The notes below the pieces were generated by a model, which was given only the letters and a program-made list of their open reading frames with translations, searched no databases and was not told where the DNA came from. The position numbers and the translations under genes were made by a program. This document shows positions 24,741 through 35,265 of a DNA stretch of 64,000 bases, piece by piece. Position 1 is the first letter of the stretch; each line of letters starts with the position of its first letter. Source of the DNA: Prorocentrum cordatum (Eukaryota > Sar > Dinophyceae > Prorocentrales > Prorocentraceae); the NCBI GenBank assembly GCA_963575745.1, contig CAUYUJ010016697.1, positions 148,618 through 212,617 on the forward strand. The letters run 5' to 3'.

Positions 24741-25931
24741 ATGTGTAGAAGCATATCTGAAAGCATTCCCCTTAAGACTCAGATGAAAATCCAGTTGTCG
24801 AATTCTGCTGTTCTCGCAGTCGTAGTCGCATTCGCGATGACAGTCGCAGCGGCAACGGCAGTCGCAGTCACAGCCTCAGCCTCAGCCTGCCTCCTCCTCC
24901 TCCTCCTCTTTCTCCTGCTCCTCCTCCTCCTCCTCCTCCTCCTCCTCCTCCTCTTCCTCCTGCTCGTCCTGGTTCTCGTCCTCCTCGTCTTGCTCGTCCT
25001 CCTCCTCCTGGTGCTCTCCTCCTCCTCCTCCTCTCCTCCTCCTCCTCCTCCTCCTCCTCCTCCTCCTCCTCCTGGTGGTCCTCGTTCTCCTCCTCCTGGT
25101 GCTCTCCCCCCCCCTCCTCCTCCTCGTCCTCCTCCTCCTCCTCCTCCTCCTCGTCCTCCTCCTCCTCTTCCTCCTCCTCCTCCTCCTCCTCCTCCTCCTC
25201 CTGGTAGTCCTCCCCCTCCCCTCCTCCTCCTCCTCCTCCTCTTCCTGGTCGTCCTCGTTCTCGTCCTCCTCGTCTTGCTCTCCTCCTCCTCCTGGTGTTC
25301 CTCCTCCTCCTCCTCCTCCTCCTCCTGGTGGTCCTCGTTCTCCTCCTCCTGGTACTCTCCCCCCCCTCTCCTCCTCTCGTCCTCGTCCGTCCTCCTCCTC
25401 CTCCTCTTCCTCCTCCTCCTCCTCCTCCTCCTCCTCCTCCTCCGCCTGGTACTCCTCCCCCCCTCCCCTCCTCCTCCTCCTCCTCCTCCTCTTCCTGGTC
25501 GTCCTCCTCCTCCTGGTCGTCCTCCTCCTCCTGCTCGTCCTCCTCCTCCTCCTGCTCGTCCTTCTTCTCCTGCTCCTCCTGCTCCTCGTCCTGCTCCTGC
25601 TCGTCCTCGTCCTCCTGGTCTTGCTCGTCCTCCTCCTCGTCGTGCTCTTGCCCCTGCTGAAAATGTGGCCCAGGAATGGGAGTTCTGGGAAGTCGAAGAG
25701 CACGAAGTTGCCTACAGTTGGCTACGGGCATTCAAAATGTGGCCCGGGAATGGAGTTCTGGGAACTCGAAGAGCACGAAGTGGCCTACAGTTGGCTCCGG
25801 GCATTCAAAATGTGGCCCGGGAATGGAGTTCTGGGACTCGAAGAGCACGAAGTGGCCTACAGTTGGCTCCGGGCCTCAGAATGTGGCCCGGGAATGGAGT
25901 TCTGGGAACTCGAAGAGCACGAAGTGTGTGA
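24741..25931 (+). CDS. Possible secreted repeat protein, copy 1 (doubtful)
   Basis: Open plus-strand frame of 396 codons from ATG at 24741; a second ATG at 24783 begins KIQLSNSAVLAVVVAFAMTV. That segment has a basic start, a hydrophobic core and an Ala-rich end (TASASA), as in a signal peptide. What follows is poly-Leu, poly-Ser and poly-Pro from a CTC/TCC triplet array whose frame slips at every interruption. The C-terminal part is the 73-bp repeat, which reads KMWPGNGVLGTRRARSGLQL and relatives. Because 73 is not a multiple of 3, the frame rotates from unit to unit. The head is the same in copy 2. It may equally be a chance open frame in a duplicated non-coding repeat, which I think is more likely. 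Confidence 0.25.
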   Translation: MCRSISESIPLKTQMKIQLSNSAVLAVVVAFAMTVAAATAVAVTASASACLLLLLLFLLLLLLLLLLLLLLFLLLVLVLVLLVLLVLLLLVLSSSSSSPPPPPPPPPPPPPGGPRSPPPGALPPPPPPRPPPPPPPPRPPPPLPPPPPPPPPPPGSPPPPLLLLLLLFLVVLVLVLLVLLSSSSWCSSSSSSSSSWWSSFSSSWYSPPPLLLSSSSVLLLLLFLLLLLLLLLLLRLVLLPPSPPPPPPPPLPGRPPPPGRPPPPARPPPPPARPSSPAPPAPRPAPARPRPPGLARPPPRRALAPAENVAQEWEFWEVEEHEVAYSWLRAFKMWPGNGVLGTRRARSGLQLAPGIQNVAREWSSGTRRARSGLQLAPGLRMWPGNGVLGTRRARSV

Positions 25932-26158
25932 CTGTTGCATCCGGCCCTCCAGAATGTGGCCCGGGAATGGCGTTCTGGGATGTCGAAGAGCACGAAGTGT
26001 GTGACTGTTGCATCCGGTGATTCTAAATGTGGCCCGGGAATGGCGTTCTGGGATCTCGAAGAGCACGAAGTGTGTGACTGTTGCATCCGGTTATTCAGAA
26101 TGAGCCTGGGAATGGAGTTCTGGGAACTCGAAGAGCACGAAGTGTGTGACTGTTGGTG
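25660..26158 (+). repeat. 73-bp tandem repeat, copy 1 (7 units)
   Basis: Units start at about 25660, 25733, 25806, 25878, 25952, 26024 and 26097, each with ATGTGGCCCGGGAATGG and CGAAGAGCACGAAGTG. The first three end in TACAGTTGGCTCCGGGC, the later ones in GACTGTTGCATCCGG, so there are two sub-types in order. All three plus-strand frames stay open through most units. Confidence 0.95.
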
Positions 26159-26279
26159 AAAAACGAGGTGGACACAACCCGCCCGGCAACTCCCAACACC
26201 TGCCCGGACCCCCCTGTGGAGTGATCTGTGAGCTCTTTTGACACTACTAGAAACCTATCAGTCTTCGCTGTTAGGTAAA

Positions 26280-26452
26280 ATGAAAGGCAGGAGTTGCTAT
26301 TGTGGTACACCGGGGGACAAAGACACAGTCTGAGGCGCAAGACTTCCCCTTGTAAGAATATGGGTGTGAGCCCTGGGAAGGTCACCTCAGTTTAAAGAAC
26401 TCGAAGTGTAGCAGAGGAGGAGGATCAACCATGTTTAGTCTTTGAGAATAAA
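26280..26452. other. Spacer between the duplicated segments
   Basis: 173 bp not found in copy 2. It contains no repeat or gene that I recognise. Confidence 0.7.
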
Positions 26453-26481
26453 AATTATCCCGGCAAAGCAACCTAACAGCG

Positions 26482-27792
26482 ATGTGTAGAAGCATATCTG
26501 AAAGCATTCCCCTTAAGACTCAGATGAAAATCCAGTTGTCGAATTCTGCTGTTCTCGCAGTCGTAGTCGCATTCGCGATGACAGTCGCAGCGGCAACGGC
26601 AGTCGCAGTCACAGCCTCAGCCTCAGCCTGCCTCCTCCTCCTCCTCCTCTTTCTCCTGCTCCTCCTCCTCCTCCTCCTCCTCCTCCTCCTCTTCCTCCTG
26701 CTCGTCCTGGTTCTCGTCCTCCTCGTCTTGCTCGTCCTCCTCCTCCTGGTGCTCTCCTCCTCCTCCTCCTCCTCCTCCTCCTCCTCCTCCTCCTCCTCCT
26801 CCTCCTGGTGGTCCTCGTTCTCCTCCTCCTGGTGCTCTCCCCCCCCCTCCTCCTCCTCGTCCTCCTCCTCCTCCTCCTCCTCCTCGTCCTCCTCCTCCTC
26901 TCCTCCTCCTCCTCCTCCTCCTCCTCCTCCTCCTGGTAGTCCTCCCCCTCCCCTCCTCCTCCTCCTCCTCCTCTTCCTGGTCGTCCTCGTTCTCGTCCTC
27001 CTCGTCTTGCTCGTCCTCCTCCTCCTGGTGTTCTCCTCCTCCTCCTCCTCCTCCTCCTCCTCCTCCTCCTCCTCCTCCTGGTGGTCCTCGTTCTCCTCCT
27101 CCTGGTACTCTCCCCCCCCCTCCTCCTCCTCCTCCTCGTCCTCGTCCTCCTCCTCCTCCTCCTCCTCCTTCCTCCTCCTCCTCCTCCTCCTCCTCCTCCT
27201 CCTCCTCCTCCTCCTCCTCCTCCTCCTCCTCCTCCTCCTCCTCCTCCTCCTCCTCCTCTTCCTGGTCGTCCCTCCTCCTGGTCGTCCTCCTCCTCCTGCT
27301 CGTCCTCCTCCTCCTCCTGCTCGTCCTTCTTCTCCTGCTCCTCCTGCTCCTCGTCCTGCTCCTGCTCGTCCTCGTCCTCCTGGTCTTGCTCGTCCTCCTC
27401 CTCGTCGTGCTCTTGCCCCTGCTGAAAATGTGGCCCAGGAATGGGAGTTCTGGGAAGTCGAAGAGCACGAAGTTGCCTACAGTTGGCTACGGGCATTCAA
27501 AATGTGGCCCGGGAATGGAGTTCTGGGAACTCGAAGAGCACGAAGTGGCCTACAGTTGGCTCCGGGCATTCAAAATGTGGCCCGGGAATGGAGTTCTGGG
27601 AACTCGAAGAGCACGAAGTGGCCTACAGTTGGCTCCGGGCTCCAGAATGTGGCCCGGGAATGGAGTTCTGGGAACTCGAAGAGCACGAAGTGTGTGACTG
27701 TTGCATCCGGCCCTCCAGAATGTGGCCCGGGAATGGCGTTCTGGGATGTCGAAGAGCACGAAGTGTGTGACTGTTGCATCCGGTTATTCTAA
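26482..27792 (+). CDS. Possible secreted repeat protein, copy 2 (doubtful)
   Basis: Open frame of 436 codons with the same head as the frame at 24741, including the signal-peptide-like stretch from ATG 26524. The Leu/Ser/Pro tract is 40 residues longer overall, and the C-terminal repeats then follow in the same rotating frames. The same doubts apply. Equality of the head in both copies shows recent duplication, not selection. Confidence 0.25.
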   Translation: MCRSISESIPLKTQMKIQLSNSAVLAVVVAFAMTVAAATAVAVTASASACLLLLLLFLLLLLLLLLLLLLFLLLVLVLVLLVLLVLLLLVLSSSSSSSSSSSSSSSSSWWSSFSSSWCSPPPSSSSSSSSSSSSSSSSSSPPPPPPPPPPPGSPPPPLLLLLLLFLVVLVLVLLVLLVLLLLVFSSSSSSSSSSSSSSSWWSSFSSSWYSPPPSSSSSSSSSSSSSSSSFLLLLLLLLLLLLLLLLLLLLLLLLLLLLLFLVVPPPGRPPPPARPPPPPARPSSPAPPAPRPAPARPRPPGLARPPPRRALAPAENVAQEWEFWEVEEHEVAYSWLRAFKMWPGNGVLGTRRARSGLQLAPGIQNVAREWSSGNSKSTKWPTVGSGLQNVAREWSSGNSKSTKCVTVASGPPECGPGMAFWDVEEHEVCDCCIRLF

Positions 27793-27924
27793 AGGTGGCC
27801 CGGGAATGGCGTTCTGGGATCTCGAAGAGCACGAAGTGTGTGACTGTTGCATCCGGTTATTCAGAATGAGCCTGGGAATGGAGTTCTGGGAAGTCGAAGA
27901 GCACGAAGTGTGTGACTGTTGGTG
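27424..27924 (+). repeat. 73-bp tandem repeat, copy 2 (7 units)
   Basis: Units begin near 27424, 27498, 27571, 27644, 27717, 27790 and 27863, with the same two sub-types in the same order as in copy 1. Confidence 0.95.
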
Positions 27925-28057
27925 AAAAACGAGGTGGACACAACCCGCCCGGCAACTCCCAACACCTGCCCGGACCCCCCTGTGGAGTGATCTGTGAGCT
28001 CTTTTGACACTACTAGAAACCTATCAGTCTTCGCTGTTAGGTAATTAGCAACGACAG

Positions 28058-28490
28058 CCGCAGAAACAGCGACAACATACATACACGTATACATATATAC
28101 ATACATGTATGACAGGGTTAATACATATCTAGTAATACATACATAAACATAAGCATGTGTACAAACACACACACACACATACATGCAAGTGTAAGTACAT
28201 TGAAAAACGGGAGAGAGAAGGAGAGAGAGAGACTGAGAAACAGAGAAAGAGAGAGAGAGAGAGAGAGATCGCAAACGTTTATCTCTATATCCACACAAGG
28301 CGGATGATGGACATAAGCAGCAGACAAGCGTGCGGATGATGAGAGAAAAAATGATAATGAAAAACCATTAACAAGAAAAGAGATAGATATATAGAGAAAG
28401 AGCCAGAGACATGTACAGATATATATGAGTGTGTATATATAATGTATATATATACACATATATATATATATATATATATATTCCTCGAGG
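28058..28490. repeat. Microsatellite cluster: TACA, CA, GA and TA
   Basis: Successive simple repeats: ATACA-type (28075-28150), CA (28165-28180), GA (28210-28268) and TA (28430-28482). No gene. Confidence 0.9.
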
Positions 28491-28643
28491 CGTGGATCGG
28501 ATCCGCCGCAAAACTAATTAGTGAGATGAGCGCAGGGCACAGGCGCTAACGGGTGCAGCGGCCTGTAGCTCGTCCGCCAGACTTGAACGACTGCCCAACG
28601 GACAAGGCGTGCGAATGGCCACAGCGGCGGGTTTCACGACGCA

Positions 28644-31471
28644 TCACGTTGTCGATGCTGTCGGGACGAGCGCACTCGGAAGGTGAAAGCTGTACAGACG
28701 ACGCTGGCCTAGGGCATATGGCTGCCCAACAACGCGGGCGGCGAGAATCGCAGAAGTGTGCGACCAGGCGGAAGCGACACTGGTAGCAAGTGCCACAGAC
28801 TTGGCACGTGCCGTCGGCAAGAAAAACGCACGCTGCGGTACACGAGCGCCGTGCTTTGTGCGGCGATGAGAACGCAGCGCCTTGCTAGTGGCCAAAGCAT
28901 ACTCGCACAGGTCACACTTGAAAGAAACAATGAGAAGGCCTGCCCGGGAGGAGAACGGAGTGCCGAGGTCGCACACCGACTCTGGGAAGAATACACAGAT
29001 GACAGCGTGAGACCATCGAGCTGGAAACCCTACGATGAACTCGACCCACGGGGCGAATAGCTCGGAAGGGTCAGGCAGACCTGAGCATAGAGCCGACACT
29101 CCCCACAAACATTGTAGATCCAACAGCACCAGCTGCACCCAGGGGAGGCGAGGAAGGGGAGGGCACGGAGCGAGGAGTGAGTGGAGCTCGCCGGGACCCT
29201 GGCGGACGGCCCTACCAAGATACACTAAGCGCTTACATCTGAGGACACAATCGACAGATGGTGCCTTGAGCGCGCGGCGCACTTCTAGATCCGAAGAGCC
29301 AGGGCCGAACCGACACTGATCAGCGAGACGCCGAAGGCACCTCATATAGCACGCATTCAGAACACGTAGAACAACAATGGACCACACCCAGAGATGAGCG
29401 TTACAAGAAAAACGCGAAAATACTAGCGAACGGAGAAGGCTCCAACGCTCGTCTAAAGGGAAGAGACTGTTGCCGAACACGCGTACCGAGAGAGGGTTGT
29501 AGGCTTTCGCGGCTGCTTATGACCGAACCCGGGCTTCGATCACGTTGTTGCCGTCGATATCGGTGACGCCGCCGAGGTGTTTGTACTGGTGGACGACGGC
29601 AATGTTGGTCGCAGTGCCTGGGACGCGTACCACTGAAGAGCCATCTGGGCCAAGCCCGCGAGCCTGATAATGTTTGGCGGCATTGCGGCCACGAGAAACA
29701 ATGCTGCATTCAGTGTTGCCGGGCTTCCAATTGATGTCGAAATGCAGCAACCTGAAAAACCCACTCGAAGAGTTCAGACGAATAGCAATACGAGTATCCA
29801 GAGAAGTAGCAGTCTTAGCACACAGCATCAGACACTCATCGCCGACAAAAGCCACATCTACTAGTGGGATGGTGGCGTCATCGAGCACCTCGCCTCCGCA
29901 GGAGAAACAAAATCAGCACATTGACGCCGTACGCGAAGAACGGCACCGGCACGAAGAAGCGCATCGCGAAGAAGCACCAGACCAGCAGAGCACGCGCCGT
30001 TGAAAATGGTACTGCCGTACCTGCACCCCTGCTTGCCGCCAAGGCGGACGCTGATGGCGGTGTCGAGGTCGCCGTAGCTAAGCCAACTCCTGGCGTGGAG
30101 GTTTTTGACGAATCGCACGACCTTGGCGGGGACGCCCCACTGCTGCATCAGAGGGCCGAGGACGGAGACGAACTCCAGGAGCCAAGACACCTGGTGCTCC
30201 TGCTGGCCGAATTTCGCGAAGCACTGTGGGGCTATCGCACTCCGCTGGGATGCCCACAACAAGTTCGCGCAGAGCCTTGTCGAAGGCCTTCGACCAGTCC
30301 ATATAGAGGATGAACGTGCACAGCTGTAGAAGCTTGCAGTAATCGATAAAAGTGGGGACCACGTGAGACGCGAAGTCGGTGCCGCGTCGAGACACAGCGC
30401 CAATCTGACACGAAGGCATCCTGGCCTCATACATTGGCTTGATGTCGTCGTTCAGGATTTCTTTCAAGCCCTTGCTCAAACGGTTGTCGAGGTGGATGCC
30501 CTGGTATACGTCGCAGATGTGCTTGGAGCCCTTGTTTTTGTGCACCTCGACCACGCGGCTCCCAGACCACCCGGAAGGCCAAACCTCAGAGGACATGACG
30601 CACTAGTACAGCTCAGAAACTTTGGCGGCAATGGCACCACCACCAGCGCGAAGGACTTCCGCTGCGAGCCCGTCGCGGCCGACGCCGCGACTCGACTTCA
30701 GGCGCCTCAAAGCCTCCTCCACGCGAGTAGGGGACTCATCAATGTGGTAGTCGTCACGCGGGGGGTCAAGAGGGATACTGCGAAGACGATCAAGGGTCAT
30801 AGGGACGCCTTTGAAAAATCTGTATAATTTTCGAGCCATCGCTGTTGACGTTCATCTTCTGTGCTGGTCAGAGTTACGGCGGGCTTCTGCAAATGTTGTG
30901 GTTCCTTGGAGGTGAAGCGCCCGCTCAGACCGCGAAGAATGGCATACGATGTCTGGTCATCGCCTTGGAGAAGTGCCGCGTGCGCCTCAGCGGTCTTGGG
31001 GGAGACAAATCTGGCACGGTCGGCTGCGATGGCTGGCTTGATCATTTTCTGCGTAGAATTGGTCACACTCCAAGCAGCAGGCGACACAAGGCGAAGAACA
31101 TGGCACTCTCGCACAAAAGAGCTTAGGCGGCACGTCGCCCTCCAGCCCAGGCGTGTACCGGGTGGCGAACAACGACGATCAGAGGGGAAGAACTCCTGAT
31201 GAACTTGGCCGGCCCATGCACAAAAGCAGGTGCGCAGAGATGCTTCGAGAGAAGAACGACGAGCATCACTGGCGACCCGGCGAAGAGGTGCCAGAAGACG
31301 CACGATTGACCAAGCATCCGTTGAAATCCAAGGCTTTCGTGGGGTATCTTTGAACGTGCCGAACGAGGAAACTGCAGCGAGGAACAGGTGTTCCGTGAGC
31401 TCGGCTGCGAAAGTCTCGGTCCCCTTGCGGGGCAACAAGGCTGTAGGGCAAAGGTTTGCTGTTCCATGCAC
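28644..31471 (-). pseudogene. Dead LINE (RT plus C-terminal C2H2 finger)
   Basis: Minus-strand remains of a non-LTR retrotransposon polyprotein, read from 31471 to 28644. Seen in order: the linker before RT (PWISTDAW, AADRARFVS), a fingers motif (SSRGVGRDGLAAEVLRAGG, ~30720), VEVHKNKGSKHICDVYQGI (~30540), RT motif A YMDWSKAFDKA (Asp codon 30297-30299), RLGGKQGCRYGS (~30025), RT motif C as FVGDECL (29843) where an active enzyme would have two Asp, RCKRLVYLGRAVRQGP (~29240), and a zinc finger C-x2-C-x12-H-x4-H at about 28916-28850. At least two in-frame stops (30603, 29517) and about three frameshifts (near 30808, 30260 and 29890) kill it. No endonuclease domain remains, so the copy is 5' truncated. 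It is a different lineage from the LINE at 50-54 kb, which has RNase H and no such finger. Confidence 0.8.
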
Positions 31472-31647
31472 CAGTTCCAGTGTCCAGTTTCCAATGTGAT
31501 AGTTCCACGTTCTGCTTCCTACGATTAATTGTTACTGACCGCGCGAGGGGGGGGAAGCCAAAAAGCGTCCGGATTACCACACCCGAATCGAGTGCTCTGA
31601 ATTCCTGGGGGGGAGCGTGGGACACCTAAAAATACATGAAATTCGCG

Positions 31648-31917
31648 CCCCCGAGGCCATAAACCTTCGTAAATTACACTATGTTCGCATCCCCGAGGCC
31701 ATAAACCCCCGCGAATTACACCATATTCGCGTCCCCGAAGCCATAAGCCCTTGCAAAACACGCCATATAAATTATGCAATGCTTGCGTCCTCGAGGCCAC
31801 AAACGCTTCTAAATCACGCAAAATTCGCGTCCCCGAAGCCATAAACCTTCGAAAATTACGCCATGTTCGCGTCTCCAAAGCCATAAACCTGCGTAAATGA
31901 CGCAATATTTGCGACCC
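31648..31917 (-). repeat. 42-bp minisatellite
   Basis: About six to seven units containing CCCCGAGGCCATAAACC, with starts at 31651, 31693 and 31735 giving a 42-bp period. It equals 14 codons, so the minus strand reads as a 14-residue repeat (RFMASGT.. and GLWPRGRE..). No known protein. Confidence 0.85.
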
Positions 31918-32094
31918 CGATTGCTGATCGTCTTCGCGTGCAGTCCCGACGCTGCTTCAGGGCGGCGCCAAGGCCTCATGATTTCCCTCTTGCATTGCCC
32001 ATTATCCGAAAGAGGGGGCTGGCGGCAGGGGGCGAAGCCTTTACGGATATGTATGTGTATAGATATACGTGTATACAGATGTAGATACATATAG

Positions 32095-32600
32095 ACAGAC
32101 AGTCAGACATGGAGGGACGGAGGGACGGAGACACAGAGAGAGAGAGAGAGAAAGAGACAGGGCGGCGAAGAACAAATACAAGCGACAGAACCAAAGGCAG
32201 TAACTGAAACGGATCTGAGTCGAGAGGGTGAGGGGAACCGAAACGAAGTCTGGACACGTGCACGAAGACAAAACGCAATGAACACCAAGTTGGAGAATAT
32301 GGCATGCAGCCCACAACAACAAGGAGGCATGGACACGAAGACTGATACTTCGAAAGACGAAGGCGGTGACGGACGAATACAGCGACGGGGAGGGAGACAA
32401 GAACAGAAACAAGAGCAGGGAAGGAGAACGAGACACGGACATGGAGCGGCGAGGACAAGTATCAAGGCTCAGACAGGGACGGATAGAGATTCAGAAACGG
32501 AGGTGACGGCGGATATAAAAACTGAAACAAAAAACAGGAGACAGAGACAGAAGCACTGGCACTAGAGGACACCGAAACGGAAACAGAGACCAAGACATGA
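32095..32600 (+). repeat. Degenerate AGACRG-type simple repeat
   Basis: Purine-rich stretch with recurring AGACAG, GAGACA, GACGGA and ACGAAG hexamers, plus a GA run at 32130-32152. No coding signal. Confidence 0.7.
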
Positions 32601-33660
32601 TCAGATGGAGAAACGGACGTGGAAGCTCACTTGAGTCCTGCCTCGGTTTCCGAAGGCTTCTACACCGAGCGGCTGATTGAAAGCCCCGGTCGTGGCGGGG
32701 AGGCGCGGCCAGGGACCAGGGACCCACCAGGCAGTGTACAGCAGAGGAGAAAGCTTGCCCTCCGTGCCTGGCCTCTCCTGGCCCCAGGGCCCTAAGATAC
32801 TCCACGGCCGCACCCCAAAGGTACCCCAGGGCCACAAATAAGCTCGGAACTAGCAAGCCCTTGAACCCAACTGGGGAACCTTGGGAACTGAGGAGATGGC
32901 GCAGCTTCGGAAGCGGGAAGCGGACACAGGCTCGAAGCGGCGCCACTATCAACGATCGTGTAAGTCTGACGCTCAAACTGATGCAGGATGCGCCGCACAG
33001 GATTTGAAATCGCAATGTTTTCCCGAAGGAGATTGTGGAGCCGAATGGGGCCATCTTGCCAGAGCTCACTTTGGGAAGGCTCCCTTTGTCTGCTCGGGGC
33101 ACGCTCGGCACTCTGAGCGCTGGTCACCACTCGCTCGTCGTCCCCACGGCCCTCGCACCCTCCCCCACGAAGCCCAGGAAATGCGAGTTGCTGGTTACAG
33201 CGCGGGCCGCAGCCTGCCCGCACCCACAGAAAAACTGACACTAATCGGGCTGATGTCGGCCTCAAGGACTGTACCTGCCCCACCCCAGTTAGGGAGGAGC
33301 CGGAGGAGGGAAGCAGGAATACAGGGCCTCCATGGAGGCAGCGGCGGTGGCCAGGGCTGCGGCAGCAGCGACCCTCATGGTGCGCGCGGCGCGCGTCCGC
33401 AGCCGCTGGTGCCTACGGCGGCACCCCGCTTTGGGCGCAGATGGGATTGCGACGCACCACTGCATGCTCGTCGACCGCATGCGCGATCAGGGCGACCTTG
33501 ACCCCCTCCCCCTTCATGCTCGGCCGACAGGCAGCCCAGACTGTAGTTTCGGACAGTCCGAGGCCAGGCCACATAAACCCACCAGCCCCGTGGGCGGATG
33601 TGCCTTAGCTGCATCGCTCTTCCGACCCCTACACCCTAATTACCCTCCTTTCGGGTCGGG
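32601..33660. other. No gene seen
   Basis: GC-rich sequence with overlapping open frames on both strands, none with a family signature. Confidence 0.3.
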
Positions 33661-33679
33661 ACAGAGGAAGTGCGAGGGA

Positions 33680-34170
33680 TTCATCGTCCAAGATGGCCCA
33701 AGATGGTTCCAAGATGGCCCAGATAGCCCAATGGATCCCGAAATGGCACAAGAGAGCCCACGATGGCTCAATATAATTAGTTGATTTCCAGCATGCCTCC
33801 AAGAGCCTCCAATAAGAGCTCCGAAACGCCAACATCCTGCAAAACCCATTGTTGATTTGAATGGTGGTGGCCGTACCTCTTATTCGCTTCCAGCCCCAGA
33901 ATCGCCCGACAGAGCCCCAAGAGGGAGCCACAGAGGCGCTAAGACAGTCCCAAGGGCACCCAAGGACGCCCCAAAAGCGTCACAAAAACGCCCTAGGAGA
34001 CGACGTTTCGGGTTCCGACGGGGGGCATAATGAGCCCCGCGTCCGTGTTGATAGATGGCGTGCTGGATCGTCCCAGCAGGACCCCGGAGACCCCTGAGAT
34101 GGAAGAGAGTTCAAGGAGGGCCTCCTAAATGGCTTCAAAAATGGCCCCAAGGTTGCCACAATCAGATTCC
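33680..34170 (-). repeat. Degenerate ~10-bp CCAAGATGGC-type repeat
   Basis: Recurring CCCAAGATGG, CCAAGAGG and CCCCAAAAG units with drifting spacing, similar in style to 23300-23860. The minus strand gives Trp/Leu/Gly/Ser-rich readings. Confidence 0.65.
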
Positions 34171-34852
34171 AAGAAAGTATAGATGGTTGACTCCTGGGTC
34201 TACTGAGGCTGCCACCCCTCGTCGTTCCACTGCTTGCTCCTGTTCTTCCCTGATTAAGGCAACTGGCCAGGGGATTGTTTCTGCATGGGCTGATGTCAGC
34301 ACGCGAAGCGTCACGAACTTCTGCCTAGCCCAACCCCCTCCATCCCCGCCACACACAGACCGCGTGTATTTGGGGGAGCTACGAAACTGCAACTGAATCG
34401 ACTAAAAAGATCGTCAGCAAGCCCCGCAGACGTGTGAGGGGCGAGCATGGGCTGGCGCGCGCACGCGCCCTGTCACGTTCTTGCGGCGTTGCCGCGTTGC
34501 TTCCCAGGGCCAGCCTAGCGAGACCGGCAGCTGGCCAGTCACACACTGGAGGACCTCTCTGCACGCCTTTTCTGCACCGAGCTGACTTCATCTCTTTGCG
34601 CTGGCCATGGAGTGGCAAAGCCTCTTCATCAACATTGCAGGAGCCGTCCGAACTTACAGCCCATGCACGCATGCGCTGATACAAATCACCCTTTGACAGT
34701 CTCCACTCCTATATTGGGAAAAATAATGACTCCAACAGGCCAGGTCTTCACGTCCGCCTCCGCGATTGTGACCAACATCGCCCTTCAAAAGCGCACCCAA
34801 GCATCGATGGACCCCTCCAGCGGCTCAACACCTCCTCCATACGTCCTTACGG
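34171..34852. other. No gene seen
   Basis: Mixed GC-rich sequence. The open frames present are not distinctive. Confidence 0.3.
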
Positions 34853-35265
34853 TTACCGCCGTGACGCATGGCAGTGACCTTGGCTTGCACCCATGCGCAG
34901 CGATCTGGATGTCGACGGTCTGGCACATGGTCTGGTGGGTCTGGCACCCCCTCCGCTCGCTTTGTCCATGGGTCCGGTTTCTTTTGCGATTGGCTTGGTG
35001 ATTCTGCCCTCACGCCTGTCAATATCAGCACCAAATTTCGGATGCCATCGGCACAGGAGACAAGCTCGACCAGCGTGGGTATGAACCAAGGAGGTCGCAT
35101 TCTGGAAAAGCGCATCTACAAACGCATCCTGGTCGTCGTTGCATACAAGCCACGTATCCCGATGCTGCGGTGGTATGGGTTGCAGATTATAGCACCGCCC
35201 CTGCAACCAAATGCGATGAATACATTCGGCAAGAACGAAGCGAATGTCATCGCCTGAATTGGCAT
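34853..35265 (-). pseudogene. Coding-like remnant, family unknown
   Basis: From about 35265 down to 34853 the minus strand stays open and reads like real protein: DDIRFVLAECIHRIWLQGRC, then HRDTWLVCNDDQDAFVDALF, then CRWHPKFGADIDRREGRITK. The mix of Trp, Cys, His and acidic residues differs from the Pro/Arg/Gly-rich artefact frames nearby. No ATG marks a start and no continuation was found on either side. It could be part of a retroelement; I cannot assign it. Confidence 0.35.

Larger units (their letters stand above)
24712..26279 (+). repeat. Segmental duplication, copy 1
   Basis: Starts at AATTATCCCGGCAAAG and ends at CTTCGCTGTTAGGTAA. It holds, in order, a ~175-bp unique head (24712-24885), a CTC/TCC-rich triplet tract (24886-25650), seven 73-bp repeats (25660-26158) and a ~120-bp unique tail. 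Copy 2 lies 1,741 bp downstream. Heads and tails are almost identical, whereas the triplet tracts differ in length and interruptions. Confidence 0.95.
26453..28044 (+). repeat. Segmental duplication, copy 2
   Basis: Second copy of the 24712-26279 segment, in the same orientation and with the same order of head, CTC/TCC tract (26627-27415), 73-bp repeats (27424-27924) and tail. The triplet tract is rearranged relative to copy 1. Confidence 0.95.

Noticed and set aside
24868-25731. Long acidic minus-strand frames opposite the CTC/TCC tract
   Set aside because: Simple complement of the triplet repeat; no coding evidence.
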